The translations under genes were made by a program, and so were the position numbers. Shown here piece by piece: positions 14,572 to 22,507 of a stretch of 24,078 bases of DNA; position 1 is the stretch's first letter, and the number at the start of each line of letters is the position of its first letter. The stretch covers positions 1-24,078 of the forward strand of contig JAICHH010000008.1 of assembly GCA_025922715.1 (NCBI GenBank). Reading direction: 5' to 3'. The notes under the pieces were generated by a model, which saw only the letters and a program-made list of their open reading frames with translations, did no database searches and was not told the DNA's origin. The DNA comes from Nitrososphaeraceae archaeon. Lineage in GTDB: Archaea > Thermoproteota > Nitrososphaeria > Nitrososphaerales > Nitrososphaeraceae.

Positions 14572-15552
14572 TTATTCTTCTTTATCTATGTTGATCTCTT
14601 CCAATGGTAATATTTGTCTTGGTTCTGATACAACTAAACCCTGTGCTAATTTTCTCATAATCGGAACAATTTTTATAAATTCATTCTTATCAATTATGGT
14701 ATTAACTCCATACCATCCTTCTTCACTTAAATTGCTAACTGTAGGTCTCTTCAATGCTGGTAAAGTACAAAGTAATTCATCTAAATTTTCTTTTCTAACA
14801 TTAACAAAAATATGAAGTTTTTTACGTGCTTCTACTACTCCTCTTAATAATGCAATCATATCTGCTATCTTCTCTCTCTTTTTATTATCTTTAAGAGAAT
14901 TTTTATTTGCAATTAGAACAGAAGTAGATTCCATAATTGTATCTATAATTTTTAAATTATTCTGAGCTAAAGTTGTTCCAGTTTCAGTAATATCACATAT
15001 GGCATCTACATCTTCTGGTGGCTTAGCTTCTGTAGCCCCAAAAGAGAGAAATATTTGAACATTCTTATTTTCGCCAACTCTAAGCCAAGGGGTAATAATC
15101 ATAGGATTGCTATTTCCAAAATATTTCTGGTAGGCAATTTTAGATTTTATATAATTAGCTGTAGTAGTAAGATATTCTGCAGATATTCTTAGTGGTTTTT
15201 CTCTTCTTACATGATCTATAATCATTTCATCCAAATTATTAAATTGAAAACTTTCTGGTATAGCTATTACTTGTTTAACTCTACCATATTCTAAATCAAG
15301 CAATATTTTTACATCTGCATTTGCTTCTCTAATCCAATCTCTCCCTGTAATTCCAACATCGTATAGTCCTTCTTGTACATACGTAGGAATTTCCTGTGGC
15401 CTCAGAAGTTTAACTTCTATTTCTGGATCACTTAACTTAATTCTATAAGTTCGTGCTCTACCACTTATTTTTTGCCATGCTTCTTCAAGAATCTTTAAAG
15501 TTGCTTCTTCAATGGTTCCCTTAGGTACAACAAATTTTACTATGTGAGCCAT
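14572..15552 (-). CDS. hisG: ATP phosphoribosyltransferase HisG (long form)
   Basis: 326 aa, ATG 15552. It catalyses the first committed step, joining ATP and PRPP to phosphoribosyl-ATP. The catalytic domain shows 'VVPKGTIEEATLKIL', 'GLYDVGITGRDW' (about 63-73) and the PRPP phosphate loop 'DITETGTTLAQNNL' (about 187-200). Residues about 230-320 form the extra C-terminal ACT-like domain of long HisG (VEARKKLHIFVNV and TVSNLSEEGWYGVNTII), the usual site of histidine feedback, so no separate HisZ is expected. It is first in the operon, behind a TATA box at 15583-15592. Confidence 0.96.
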   Translation of the reverse strand: MAHIVKFVVPKGTIEEATLKILEEAWQKISGRARTYRIKLSDPEIEVKLLRPQEIPTYVQEGLYDVGITGRDWIREANADVKILLDLEYGRVKQVIAIPESFQFNNLDEMIIDHVRREKPLRISAEYLTTTANYIKSKIAYQKYFGNSNPMIITPWLRVGENKNVQIFLSFGATEAKPPEDVDAICDITETGTTLAQNNLKIIDTIMESTSVLIANKNSLKDNKKREKIADMIALLRGVVEARKKLHIFVNVRKENLDELLCTLPALKRPTVSNLSEEGWYGVNTIIDKNEFIKIVPIMRKLAQGLVVSEPRQILPLEEINIDKEE

Positions 15553-15582
15553 AACTATAACAAAAAATTTTTCTTCTCATCG

Positions 15583-15592
15583 GATATATATC
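15583..15592 (-). promoter_or_regulatory. TATA box of the his operon
   Basis: GATATATATC lies in the 49-bp gap between the HMG-CoA reductase stop and hisG, about 35 nt from the hisG ATG. It would give a leader of roughly 10 nt. No attenuator-like leader peptide is visible. Confidence 0.45.
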
Positions 15593-15601
15593 TACTTAGT
15601 A

Positions 15602-16933
15602 TCAATTTTCATTTTTATTAATTAATTCGATAATTTCTTCGGCCTTATTTACAGTAACATTATTTTCTTGGACAAGTCTGCTTGCAACGATATTGATTTG
15701 TTCATCGGTTGCACCTGCAGTTATGGCTATATTTCGTGCATGTAATCTCATATGTCCTTTCTGAATTCCTTCATCCGCTAAAGCACGAATTGCAGCAAAA
15801 TTTTGAGCTAGACCTACCGCTACCATTATTAAAGCAAGCTCTTTGGCATTCTTTATATTTAATATTTTCAAAGCTACTTTCACATATGGATGTACTGAGC
15901 TTATTCCTCCTACTATTCCTATAGCCAATGGAATCTCGATTTCTCCAACTAAATCACCTTCTTTTGATCTATACCATTTAGTCAAAGATCTATATTTTCC
16001 ATCATTAGAAGCATATGCATGTGCAGCCGCTTCTATAGCTCTAACATCTTGTCCTGTAGCCATAGCTACTCCATCAATTCCATTCATCAAACCTTTGTTA
16101 TGTGTAACAGCTCTATATATGTCAGAATATGCAAATGCATATGCATATAAAATTCTATTCACACCATTCGAGCCACCAATCAATTCTTTTGAAAAAATAG
16201 CTTTACATCTAGCCATTCTTTTTGTTGAATAGTTCGAAAGAATTTTCAAAATAACTGTACATTTAGTTATTTTTTCTAATTCTGAACCAACTAGTTCGCA
16301 CATTGTATTAATTACATTTGCTCCCATTGCATCTCTTGTATCTATAATTAACTCGATTATTATCATGTAGCCCATTTTGTTGTTGCTTTCATCAGACATT
16401 TCTCTTAATTGTAAATCAATAGCATGTACGGATCTACTTTTTGAATTTGATATTTCCAATAACTTTTCTTTATTATTCAATATTATTTTTTTTATTTTAT
16501 CTCTTTCTTTTTTGTAAGAAAACTTGTCTTTATTTTTTCTTTTATCCCGCGAAACTAATTGGATCTGTCCAATCATGATGGAATTATCTGCCTCAGCTAA
16601 AAATCCTCCTTTTATACTTGCAATTTTGGCAGCTTTACTTGCAGCAGCGATAACAGATGGTTCTTCTATAGCCATTGGAATTAAATATTTTCTTCCGTTT
16701 ATAACAAAATTAGTAGCAATTCCTAACGGAATGGGTACAAATCCGATTGCATTTTCAATCATGTTGTTAATTTTCTTAAAAGCAAAATTTTTTGGAAAGT
16801 CCTGGAAGATTTCTGAATCTTGCTCAGTTATGTGAGCTTCTTTTTTCAAATATTGCAAACGTTTCTGATGATCTAACTCATAAAATTTTTTGATGTTTTT
16901 GTTGTTTTCCTTCTTATTATTAATTTTGTCCAC
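15602..16933 (-). CDS. hmgA: Hydroxymethylglutaryl-CoA reductase, class II type
   Basis: 443 aa. It makes mevalonate from HMG-CoA for isoprenoid ether lipids. The sequence follows the Pseudomonas mevalonii-type class II enzyme. The catalytic Glu lies in 'IEEPSVIAAASKAAKIA' (about 91), Lys280 in 'VTHNKGLMNGIDG', Asp296 in 'ATGQDVRAIEAAAHAYAS', and the C-terminal His398 in 'MRLHARNIAITAGA'. 'RDAMGANVINTMCE' (about 200-213) is the cofactor/substrate region. There are no membrane helices. The start is GTG 16933; the first in-frame ATG is 58 codons later and would remove family sequence. It lies six bases behind the sugar dehydrogenase-like gene and is probably on the same transcript. Confidence 0.93.
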   Translation of the reverse strand: MDKINNKKENNKNIKKFYELDHQKRLQYLKKEAHITEQDSEIFQDFPKNFAFKKINNMIENAIGFVPIPLGIATNFVINGRKYLIPMAIEEPSVIAAASKAAKIASIKGGFLAEADNSIMIGQIQLVSRDKRKNKDKFSYKKERDKIKKIILNNKEKLLEISNSKSRSVHAIDLQLREMSDESNNKMGYMIIIELIIDTRDAMGANVINTMCELVGSELEKITKCTVILKILSNYSTKRMARCKAIFSKELIGGSNGVNRILYAYAFAYSDIYRAVTHNKGLMNGIDGVAMATGQDVRAIEAAAHAYASNDGKYRSLTKWYRSKEGDLVGEIEIPLAIGIVGGISSVHPYVKVALKILNIKNAKELALIMVAVGLAQNFAAIRALADEGIQKGHMRLHARNIAITAGATDEQINIVASRLVQENNVTVNKAEEIIELINKNEN

Positions 16934-16939
16934 AAGAGT

Positions 16940-18052
16940 TTATGGTTTAAGTATTTTTAAAATTTTATCATCATTATCTTGGATAATTCCTCTTCCATCG
17001 GTATTGCTCGTCAGTACATATAGCGTACCATCACTAGATTCAATAATATCTCTAAGTCGACCATAACCTACTAATATATTATTTTGTTCTCCTGATTCTA
17101 CGTCTATTTGTCTTAAATGAGAACCTTTGAGAGTTGTTAGGATTAGATCATTTTGATAACCTAGTTTATTTGATGAAGCAAACGTTATACCCGAAGGTGC
17201 CACTGCAGGATTAAAACAAATAATAGCTTTCTGAGAAATATTTGTTCCTTTACATTCTTCCTCTGGCCATCCATAGTTCTTTGCTGAAATAATCAAATTA
17301 ATTTCATCAAATCCCGATGAACCATGTTCTGATGAATACATTTGTTTTGTTTTGGGATGCCATGCAATTCCCTGAACATTTCTATGCCCATATGAATAAA
17401 TAGATGAGTCTTTAAATGGATTGTCCGAAGGAATAGATCCATCCGGATTTACGCGTAATATTTTACCTGCAAGTGAAGAAAGATTTTGTGCTAAAAGGGG
17501 ATCAGAGGCATCACCAGTGGTAATATATAACTTATAATCAGGTCCAAACTTTATTCTTCCTCCATTATTATATGGTGACCCAGGAATAGAATCAATTATT
17601 ATATTTGATTCAATGATTTTGTTATCTTTTTCTTTTAAAAGTAAAACTTTATTATAAAGTTTATTATCTTTCGCATAACTATGATAAATGTACATTAAAT
17701 GATTTTCTGTAAAGTTAGGATGAAGAGCAATTCCTAATAATCCTGAACCTCCATTTTGTGCAACTCTTATATAAGCTACTGGTTCTTTAAGAAGGATTCC
17801 TTTTTCATCAATTACCCTGATCTTTCCATCGCGTTCAGTAAAAAATATTCTATTATCTTTTGCAATATCTATAGCCCAAGGTGTTGAGAGATTTTCTGCA
17901 ATTATCTCAATACCTTTATTCTGATTTGTTGTATTACTCAAGAATGAGGGCTCTGGAATAGGAATAGTAGTATCTAACGGAGATATGAAAATTGTAACTA
18001 TTGCACTTATAACGGCTAATATAGCCATTATTACTACTAATCGTTTGTCCAT
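16940..18052 (-). CDS. PQQ-type glucose/sorbosone dehydrogenase family protein, membrane-anchored
   Basis: 370 aa from ATG 18052; a TTG at 18073 is in frame, but the TATA box at 18082-18093 places transcription start between them. Residues 4-24 are a hydrophobic signal anchor (LVVIMAILAVISAIVTIFI), so the beta-propeller is extracytoplasmic. Family blocks are 'LSTPWAIDIA', 'GLLGIALHPNF', 'GGRIKFGPDYKLYITTGD', 'LAGKILRVNPDGSIPSDNPF', 'SYGHRNVQGIAWHP' (PQQ-binding Arg), and 'SEHGSSGFDEINLI'. The usual active-site His of the H-N-G-G-R block is Asn here (YNNGGR, Asn162 in this numbering). The protein may therefore not oxidise sugars by the standard mechanism, and PQQ use is unproven. Confidence 0.88.
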   Translation of the reverse strand: MDKRLVVIMAILAVISAIVTIFISPLDTTIPIPEPSFLSNTTNQNKGIEIIAENLSTPWAIDIAKDNRIFFTERDGKIRVIDEKGILLKEPVAYIRVAQNGGSGLLGIALHPNFTENHLMYIYHSYAKDNKLYNKVLLLKEKDNKIIESNIIIDSIPGSPYNNGGRIKFGPDYKLYITTGDASDPLLAQNLSSLAGKILRVNPDGSIPSDNPFKDSSIYSYGHRNVQGIAWHPKTKQMYSSEHGSSGFDEINLIISAKNYGWPEEECKGTNISQKAIICFNPAVAPSGITFASSNKLGYQNDLILTTLKGSHLRQIDVESGEQNNILVGYGRLRDIIESSDGTLYVLTSNTDGRGIIQDNDDKILKILKP

Positions 18053-18081
18053 TGATGCGAGTTTGATTATCAAAGTCTAAT

Positions 18082-18093
18082 AAATTTTATACC
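18082..18093 (-). promoter_or_regulatory. TATA box for the dehydrogenase-HMG-CoA reductase transcript
   Basis: On the minus strand GGTATAAAATTT is centred about 36 nt before ATG 18052. It lies between the tRNA-Ser 3' end and the gene. Confidence 0.45.
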
Positions 18094-18133
18094 TAGTCTT
18101 AAATTGATTCAATAATCTTTTTAACAATATAAA

Positions 18134-18256
18134 CGCAGATGAGGAGATTCGAACTCCTGATCACCCGAAGGCGAATCGGCTTGCTTTAACCTTGAAGATT
18201 ACTCAAGGCCGACGCATTATTGTGTTCTGTATAGAAGACCACTCTGCCACATCTGC
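18134..18256 (-). tRNA. tRNA-Ser(UGA) with two introns
   Basis: Acceptor GCAGATG/CATCTGC pairs fully, and discriminator G73 (18134) fits archaeal serine; no CCA is encoded. The anticodon stem TCGGC/GCCGA has TGA at 18205-18203. The long variable arm TCGCC-TTCG-GGTGA and T arm AGGAG-TTCGAAT-CTCCT confirm a class II tRNA. A predicted 20-nt intron (18182-18201) sits at the canonical 37/38 site in a bulge-helix-bulge (bulges AGT and CAA, inner stem AATC/GGTT), leaving loop CTTGAGA. A second predicted 18-nt intron (18220-18237) lies in the D-loop (GTG/CAC helix, bulges GTC and AAT, hairpin TTCT-ATAC-AGAA), leaving the normal D arm GCAGAGTGGTTAATGC. Confidence 0.92.
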
Positions 18257-18281
18257 ACAAAGATAAGTCAAATAACCTCCT

Positions 18282-18291
18282 ATTATATTTT
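18282..18291 (-). promoter_or_regulatory. TATA box of tRNA-Ser
   Basis: AAAATATAAT on the minus strand is centred about 31 nt before the tRNA 5' end. Confidence 0.5.
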
Positions 18292-18567
18292 AATAATATT
18301 AATAGGTAGTATCTAAAATAGTAAATTAACCAAATTCAAAAACATTTTTAAGTGAATTAAATATAATGCAACAATTGTTTTCTATAGAGAACATTTCCTT
18401 CCTAAAATTTAGTTTTAATTGATATATTGTAAATATTATAAAATTTAGTTAAAGTTAATTAAAATAGTTTAATTAAGTTTAAATTTTTTGCAATGCAAAA
18501 CTTTTAATGTGTATAAAGATACATAACAATGGTAAATAATTTATTGATTGATTTTTATCAAAAACAC

Positions 18568-18577
18568 TTATTTAATA
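18568..18577 (+). promoter_or_regulatory. TATA box of the DegT/DnrJ aminotransferase gene
   Basis: TTATTTAATA centred about 31 nt before ATG 18604 is consistent with a leaderless or near-leaderless transcript. Confidence 0.4.
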
Positions 18578-18603
18578 TTCATAATTACATAAAATAGTTA
18601 AAA

Positions 18604-19737
18604 ATGATTCCCATTAACAGACCTTGGATAGATAATGAGGAGAAAGATGAAATTATTAAAGTCATTGATGAAAATGCTCTCACTAGTGCTGCAAGAGATG
18701 GCGGTAAAAGAGTTCAAGAATTTGAATCATCTCTACGAACGTTTTTAAATGTTAAACATGTAGTAGCCGTTAATTCTGGTACTGCAGCTTTACATGCAGC
18801 ATTACTTGCACTTGATATTAAGAGTGACGATGAAGTATTACTTCCCTCTTTTACATTTGTAGCGACTGCCAATGCAGTGGTTGCATCTGGCGCCAAACCC
18901 GTTTTCGTAGATATTAATAATAAAGATTATACTATCGACCTTCACGATTTAAAGAAAAAAATATCTAAAAAAAGTAAAGCTATAATACCTGTTCATCTTT
19001 ATGGTCACCCTGCAGATCTAACTGAACTAAATGAAATTGCAAACCAGCATTCCCTTTACATTATTGAAGATGCTTGTCAGTCACTAGGATCAACTTATAA
19101 AAATAAACAAACAGGAACTTTTGGAAAGATGGGATGTTTTAGTATGTATGCTAGCAAGGTGTTAACAGCTGGTGAAGGCGGAGCTATTGTAACAAATGAA
19201 GATGAAACAGCAGACACATTAAAGATGATCAGAAATCATGGTATGGTTGAAGGATATGATACACGACTGTTAGGGCTTAACTATAGACTTCCTGAATTAA
19301 GTGCTGCAATAGCTAAAATACAAATGAAAAAATTAAAAACTATTTTAGATCTTAGAAGACGAAATTCCTTATTATTATCTAATTTGCTAGAAACAATTAT
19401 TAAAAAGTATAATATTAAAATTCCCCAAGAAGATCAAATAAAGAAATTTAATTGGTATCTATATACATTAGCATTTAACGGTTCTGGTGACTTAACTTTA
19501 CGAGATCATATCAAGAAAAAACTGATAGAAAATGGAATAGGAGTAGCTGTATATTATGATCCTCCTGTTCATAAAACACCTTTTTACCAGAAATTTTCTT
19601 TGAACGGTGATGATTTACAAAATACTAATTGGTCAAGTGAACATGTTTTATCGTTTCCAGTTCATCCAGGGGTGTCTGAAATGGATATACAAAATATAGT
19701 AAATGTGCTCGAGAAAGAATTACAAAATATCATATAA
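18604..19737 (+). CDS. DegT/DnrJ/EryC1/StrS family sugar aminotransferase
   Basis: 377 aa, a PLP enzyme that typically transfers an amino group from glutamate to a keto-sugar nucleotide for surface polysaccharide or glycoprotein sugars. Visible motifs are 'MIPINRPWIDNEEKDEII' (family start), 'VAVNSGTAALHAALLAL' (51-70), 'PSFTFVATANAV', 'IPVHLYGHPADL' (128-139), 'IIEDACQSLGS' (Asp156), and the PLP lysine in 'FSMYASKVLTAGEGGAIVT' (Lys185). 'RLLGLNYRLPELSAAI' and C-terminal 'SFPVHPGVSE' complete it. The overall pattern is close to perosamine-synthetase-like members, but the sugar cannot be deduced. No sugar epimerase or glycosyltransferase lies beside it. It is monocistronic, divergent from tRNA-Ser. 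Confidence 0.93.
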   Translation: MIPINRPWIDNEEKDEIIKVIDENALTSAARDGGKRVQEFESSLRTFLNVKHVVAVNSGTAALHAALLALDIKSDDEVLLPSFTFVATANAVVASGAKPVFVDINNKDYTIDLHDLKKKISKKSKAIIPVHLYGHPADLTELNEIANQHSLYIIEDACQSLGSTYKNKQTGTFGKMGCFSMYASKVLTAGEGGAIVTNEDETADTLKMIRNHGMVEGYDTRLLGLNYRLPELSAAIAKIQMKKLKTILDLRRRNSLLLSNLLETIIKKYNIKIPQEDQIKKFNWYLYTLAFNGSGDLTLRDHIKKKLIENGIGVAVYYDPPVHKTPFYQKFSLNGDDLQNTNWSSEHVLSFPVHPGVSEMDIQNIVNVLEKELQNII

Positions 19738-19810
19738 TTAATTAAAAGATTTATAATTATTTTTAGATATTTCTCTTAAATTATTTTTTTATTAGTTTAG
19801 GACAAACTTT

Positions 19811-19819
19811 TTTATAATA
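19811..19819 (+). promoter_or_regulatory. TATA box of amt
   Basis: TTTATAATA centred 29 nt before ATG 19844 predicts a leaderless mRNA. Confidence 0.5.
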
Positions 19820-19843
19820 CTATGTGGTGACTTAGCAACAGGA

Positions 19844-21070
19844 ATGGCGTTAGATACTGGTGATACCGCATGGATGATAGTCGCAACAGGACTTGTCATG
19901 TTAATGACACCTGGTTTGGGATTCTTTATGTCCGGTTTAATTCGATTCAAGAACGGTCTTTCAGCAATAATGCACACGTTTTCTGGGTTGGCAATTCTTT
20001 CCACCCTGTGGTTTATTGTTGGTTTTACTTTGGTATTCGGACCTACTCAAGGCGGGATAATAGGAGGAATAGATCATTTATTCTACAATGGAGTAAAGGT
20101 TCATGAAGGATTTGGAGCAAATATTACAATTCCTGGAGTGACTTTTGCAACATATCAGATGATGTTCGCTGTTATTACTCCTCTATTGATTGCTGGAGCA
20201 TTTGCTGAAAGAATCAAGTACAGTGCATTTTTCATATTTGCAATAGCATGGAGCTTATTTGTTTACTTCCCATTAGCTCATTGGATCTGGGGAGGCGGAT
20301 GGCTAGCACAGCTTGGTGTATGGGACTTTGCAGGTGGTATAGTAATACATACTAGCGCAGGTATGGCCGCTATTGCTGCTGGACTTGTATTTGGCAGGAG
20401 AAAGAATTACGGGCCACAAATAATGGTACCTCACAACTTACCACTAGCGGTAATAGGAGCTACTATGCTATGGCTGGGATGGTTTGGATTTAATGCTGGT
20501 AGTGCATTAGCTGCTAATGGCGTTGCAGCAAACGCTCTTTTGACATCGCAAATAGGTTGTTCAGCAAGTGTGTTGGTATGGCTATTTCTATCATGGAAAC
20601 GTTCAGGAAAACCTTCCGTAGCAGCAGTCATAAACGGTGCAATATCTGGACTTGCTGGAATTACACCTGCTGCTGGTTATATTAGTGGAGAATCCGCTTT
20701 TGTTCTCGGTATCATTCTAGGATTTGGTTCATACTATGGTATAGTACTATTAAAAGAGAAACTAAGGATAGATGATGCATTAGATGTTGGTTCCGTTCAC
20801 GGTATAACAGGTATATTGGGTGCTTTAGCAATAGGAGTTGCTGCTAGTCCTTTGATAATGGAGGGAGGACCTGTAGGATGGTTACATGGAAATCCAGCAC
20901 AACTAGGTATACAGGCATTTGGAGTTGGAGTCGCTGCAGTCTTTGCATTTGCTGTATCAGTAGCAATTTTCAAGATCATAGATAAGACTATTGGCCTAAA
21001 AATATCAGACGAAGAAGAAGAAGCAGGCTTGGATATAACTCAGCATGCAGAAAAAGTATTCAATGACTAG
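19844..21070 (+). CDS. amt: Ammonium transporter, Amt family
   Basis: 408 aa with about 11 hydrophobic helices; the first helix begins at residue 9, so no cleavable leader is evident. It takes up ammonium across the cytoplasmic membrane as a trimer. Key residues are Asp161 in 'WDFAGGIVIHTSAG', the pore twin histidines His169 and His319 ('DVGSVHGITGILG'), Phe gate residues near 108 and 216 ('WFGFNAGSAL'), and Trp147/149 in 'AHWIWGGG'. The short acidic tail 'EEEEAGLDITQHAE' has the conserved GLD...H region that helices contact and PII proteins can regulate in relatives; no PII gene is adjacent. GC content is visibly higher than in neighbours, typical of highly expressed core genes. A T-rich tract follows. 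Confidence 0.96.
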   Translation: MALDTGDTAWMIVATGLVMLMTPGLGFFMSGLIRFKNGLSAIMHTFSGLAILSTLWFIVGFTLVFGPTQGGIIGGIDHLFYNGVKVHEGFGANITIPGVTFATYQMMFAVITPLLIAGAFAERIKYSAFFIFAIAWSLFVYFPLAHWIWGGGWLAQLGVWDFAGGIVIHTSAGMAAIAAGLVFGRRKNYGPQIMVPHNLPLAVIGATMLWLGWFGFNAGSALAANGVAANALLTSQIGCSASVLVWLFLSWKRSGKPSVAAVINGAISGLAGITPAAGYISGESAFVLGIILGFGSYYGIVLLKEKLRIDDALDVGSVHGITGILGALAIGVAASPLIMEGGPVGWLHGNPAQLGIQAFGVGVAAVFAFAVSVAIFKIIDKTIGLKISDEEEEAGLDITQHAEKVFND

Positions 21071-21078
21071 CTTCCAAA

Positions 21079-21092
21079 TTTTTTCTTTTTTT
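21079..21092 (+). terminator. T-rich terminator after amt
   Basis: TTTTTTCTTTTTTT begins nine bases after the stop. Oligo-T tracts are the usual archaeal intrinsic termination signal. Confidence 0.5.
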
Positions 21093-21197
21093 AATTAAAA
21101 ATAAAATGAGTTAATCTATATTTTACATGATTTTAGTTAACAGTTAATCAAAGAGTCCTTAAATATATAAAGAAACTAATTTTTAATTCACATATGA

Positions 21198-21209
21198 TTT
21201 ATATAATAT
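21198..21209 (+). promoter_or_regulatory. TATA box of the ferredoxin gene
   Basis: TTTATATAATAT is centred about 32 nt before ATG 21235. Confidence 0.5.
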
Positions 21210-21234
21210 ATGTTCATGGATAAAATAGATATAA

Positions 21235-21771
21235 ATGCCAATAGATCCAGACTTTCCAAAAAATCATAAAGTACTTGGTAAAATCCAACTTTCTGATGGT
21301 GAACATTTTCATTATATGTGGGGACCAGGTAAAACCGGTGAAGCATCCGAAAATGAAGAAGTAAAAGCAGCCTATGCTGCAAGAGGCGAAGAACAAGTTC
21401 CATTAGGTGTAAGTGGTACCATGGTAGCCGTTGATTGGGATTCTTGTGTAGCTGACGGTGCATGTATTGAAGCCTGTCCAGTTCAAGTATTTCAATGGTA
21501 TAGGACAGAAAAGGATGTTCCTGCCAAAGATGCCATTAACGAAACATTTGAAGGAACGGGCTCTGCAGTAAAGGAAGAGAGAAAAGATTATACAGATAAA
21601 GCAGATCCTATTAGAGAACATGATTGTATCTGGTGTATGGCGTGCGTTTCAGTTTGTCCACCACAAGCAATCAAAGTAGATCAAGCTGCGTTAGAATTCC
21701 ATGAAAAAGCAGAAGGAACATATAATGAGTCAATTTCAAAAGGAGGCGCTCCACCACCACATGCTCACTAA
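21235..21771 (+). CDS. Zinc-containing dicluster ferredoxin (Sulfolobus zfx type)
   Basis: 178 aa soluble electron carrier. Cluster I ligands are Cys71, Asp74, Cys77, Cys81 ('CVADGACIEACPVQVFQWY'); the Asp in place of a fourth Cys is the signature of a 3Fe-4S or convertible cluster. Cluster II has Cys131, Cys134, Cys137, Cys141 ('CIWCMACVSVCPPQAI') for 4Fe-4S. The N-terminal extension with His24 and His26 ('GEHFHYMWGPG'), plus Asp124 in 'KADP', parallels the zinc ligands of Sulfolobus ferredoxin, though ligand matching is inferred. It has a roughly 20-residue acidic insert (about 98-120) between clusters and a C-terminal tail PPPHAH not found in the Sulfolobus protein. It probably serves 2-oxoacid oxidoreductases. 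Its own TATA box and T-tract suggest a single-gene transcript. Confidence 0.93.
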   Translation: MPIDPDFPKNHKVLGKIQLSDGEHFHYMWGPGKTGEASENEEVKAAYAARGEEQVPLGVSGTMVAVDWDSCVADGACIEACPVQVFQWYRTEKDVPAKDAINETFEGTGSAVKEERKDYTDKADPIREHDCIWCMACVSVCPPQAIKVDQAALEFHEKAEGTYNESISKGGAPPPHAH

Positions 21772-21772
21772 A

Positions 21773-21786
21773 TCTTTTTTTTATTT
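21773..21786 (+). terminator. T-rich terminator after the ferredoxin gene
   Basis: TCTTTTTTTTATTT starts directly after the stop codon. Confidence 0.5.
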
Positions 21787-21901
21787 AATACAATGAATTA
21801 CTCTAGCTTCTCTTAAAGATTATTTAGGTAATATATCAGATTATTATTGATCAGTTGTTAATAACCCTATTTTGTATGAAGTAATATCTTAGACGATAAT
21901 A

Positions 21902-22507
21902 ATGGTTGTAGTAACTGATTCCTTTATGGGAATATTTACTCCAATAGATATACCTTCTAGAATAATACAATTTATTGAAAAAAAAATTGAATTTCCATTT
22001 ATTAAGGAAAATGAGATAGTTGGAATATTTTATTTGTTTGGAAAAGATAATAAAGTAACTAGTGATTTAGAAATATTATCGGTTAGAAATATAGCAAAAA
22101 GGACTATGGAACAACAAGCTAGAAACATAAAGATCTTTCATGAATTTAAAGAAAATAAACTTGATTCTAAGTTTATAAGAGAAGAATATAACAAAAGAAT
22201 ATTACAAATAAGCATAGAAGAACAAATCTCCCCATCTTCCACTGCTGCACATATGAGTTATAGAATAGCAGGAGATCCAACAATTCAATCTAACTGTTTT
22301 GAACAGCATATCGCATATTATAAACAAGATTATTTTTATGAACTATTTAAACAACCCTTTAAAAAGACAGAAGTTCCATCTCATCTAATCAGTAAATTGG
22401 AAAAAAGAATGCTTATGTTATGCTATAATGTGTCTGATTCCTCAAAACTACCTTATAACAATACCGTTCATCCATTTTTTGAATGGTTAAATGACTCCGA
22501 TAAATAA
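21902..22507 (+). CDS. Hypothetical protein, 201 aa
   Basis: ATG 21902. I do not recognise this family. It is soluble, with no membrane helix and scattered Cys (only two). The N-terminal half reads 'GIFTPIDIPSRIIQFIEKKI', 'NEIVGIFYLFGKDNKVTSDL' and a charged helix 'NIAKRTMEQQARNIKIFHEF'. The second half has 'EEYNKRILQISIEEQIS', an aromatic segment 'QHIAYYKQDYFYELFKQPF', and ends 'HPFFEWLNDSDK'. Codon use resembles the neighbours, so it is probably native rather than recently acquired. It lies between ferredoxin and aIF2-beta with its own intergenic gaps, so the context gives no role. Confidence 0.65.
   Translation: MVVVTDSFMGIFTPIDIPSRIIQFIEKKIEFPFIKENEIVGIFYLFGKDNKVTSDLEILSVRNIAKRTMEQQARNIKIFHEFKENKLDSKFIREEYNKRILQISIEEQISPSSTAAHMSYRIAGDPTIQSNCFEQHIAYYKQDYFYELFKQPFKKTEVPSHLISKLEKRMLMLCYNVSDSSKLPYNNTVHPFFEWLNDSDK

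Larger units (their letters stand above)
18257..18603. other. Intergenic region between divergent tRNA-Ser and the aminotransferase gene
   Basis: It holds the tRNA TATA box at the left and a TATA-like TTATTTAATA (18568-18577, centred about 31 nt before ATG 18604) at the right. The central 250 bases are AT-rich with no credible frame or structured RNA. Confidence 0.5.

Noticed and set aside
15553..15601. Riboswitch or attenuator before hisG
   Set aside because: The gap is only 49 bp with a TATA box about 35 nt from the ATG, leaving no room for a structured leader.
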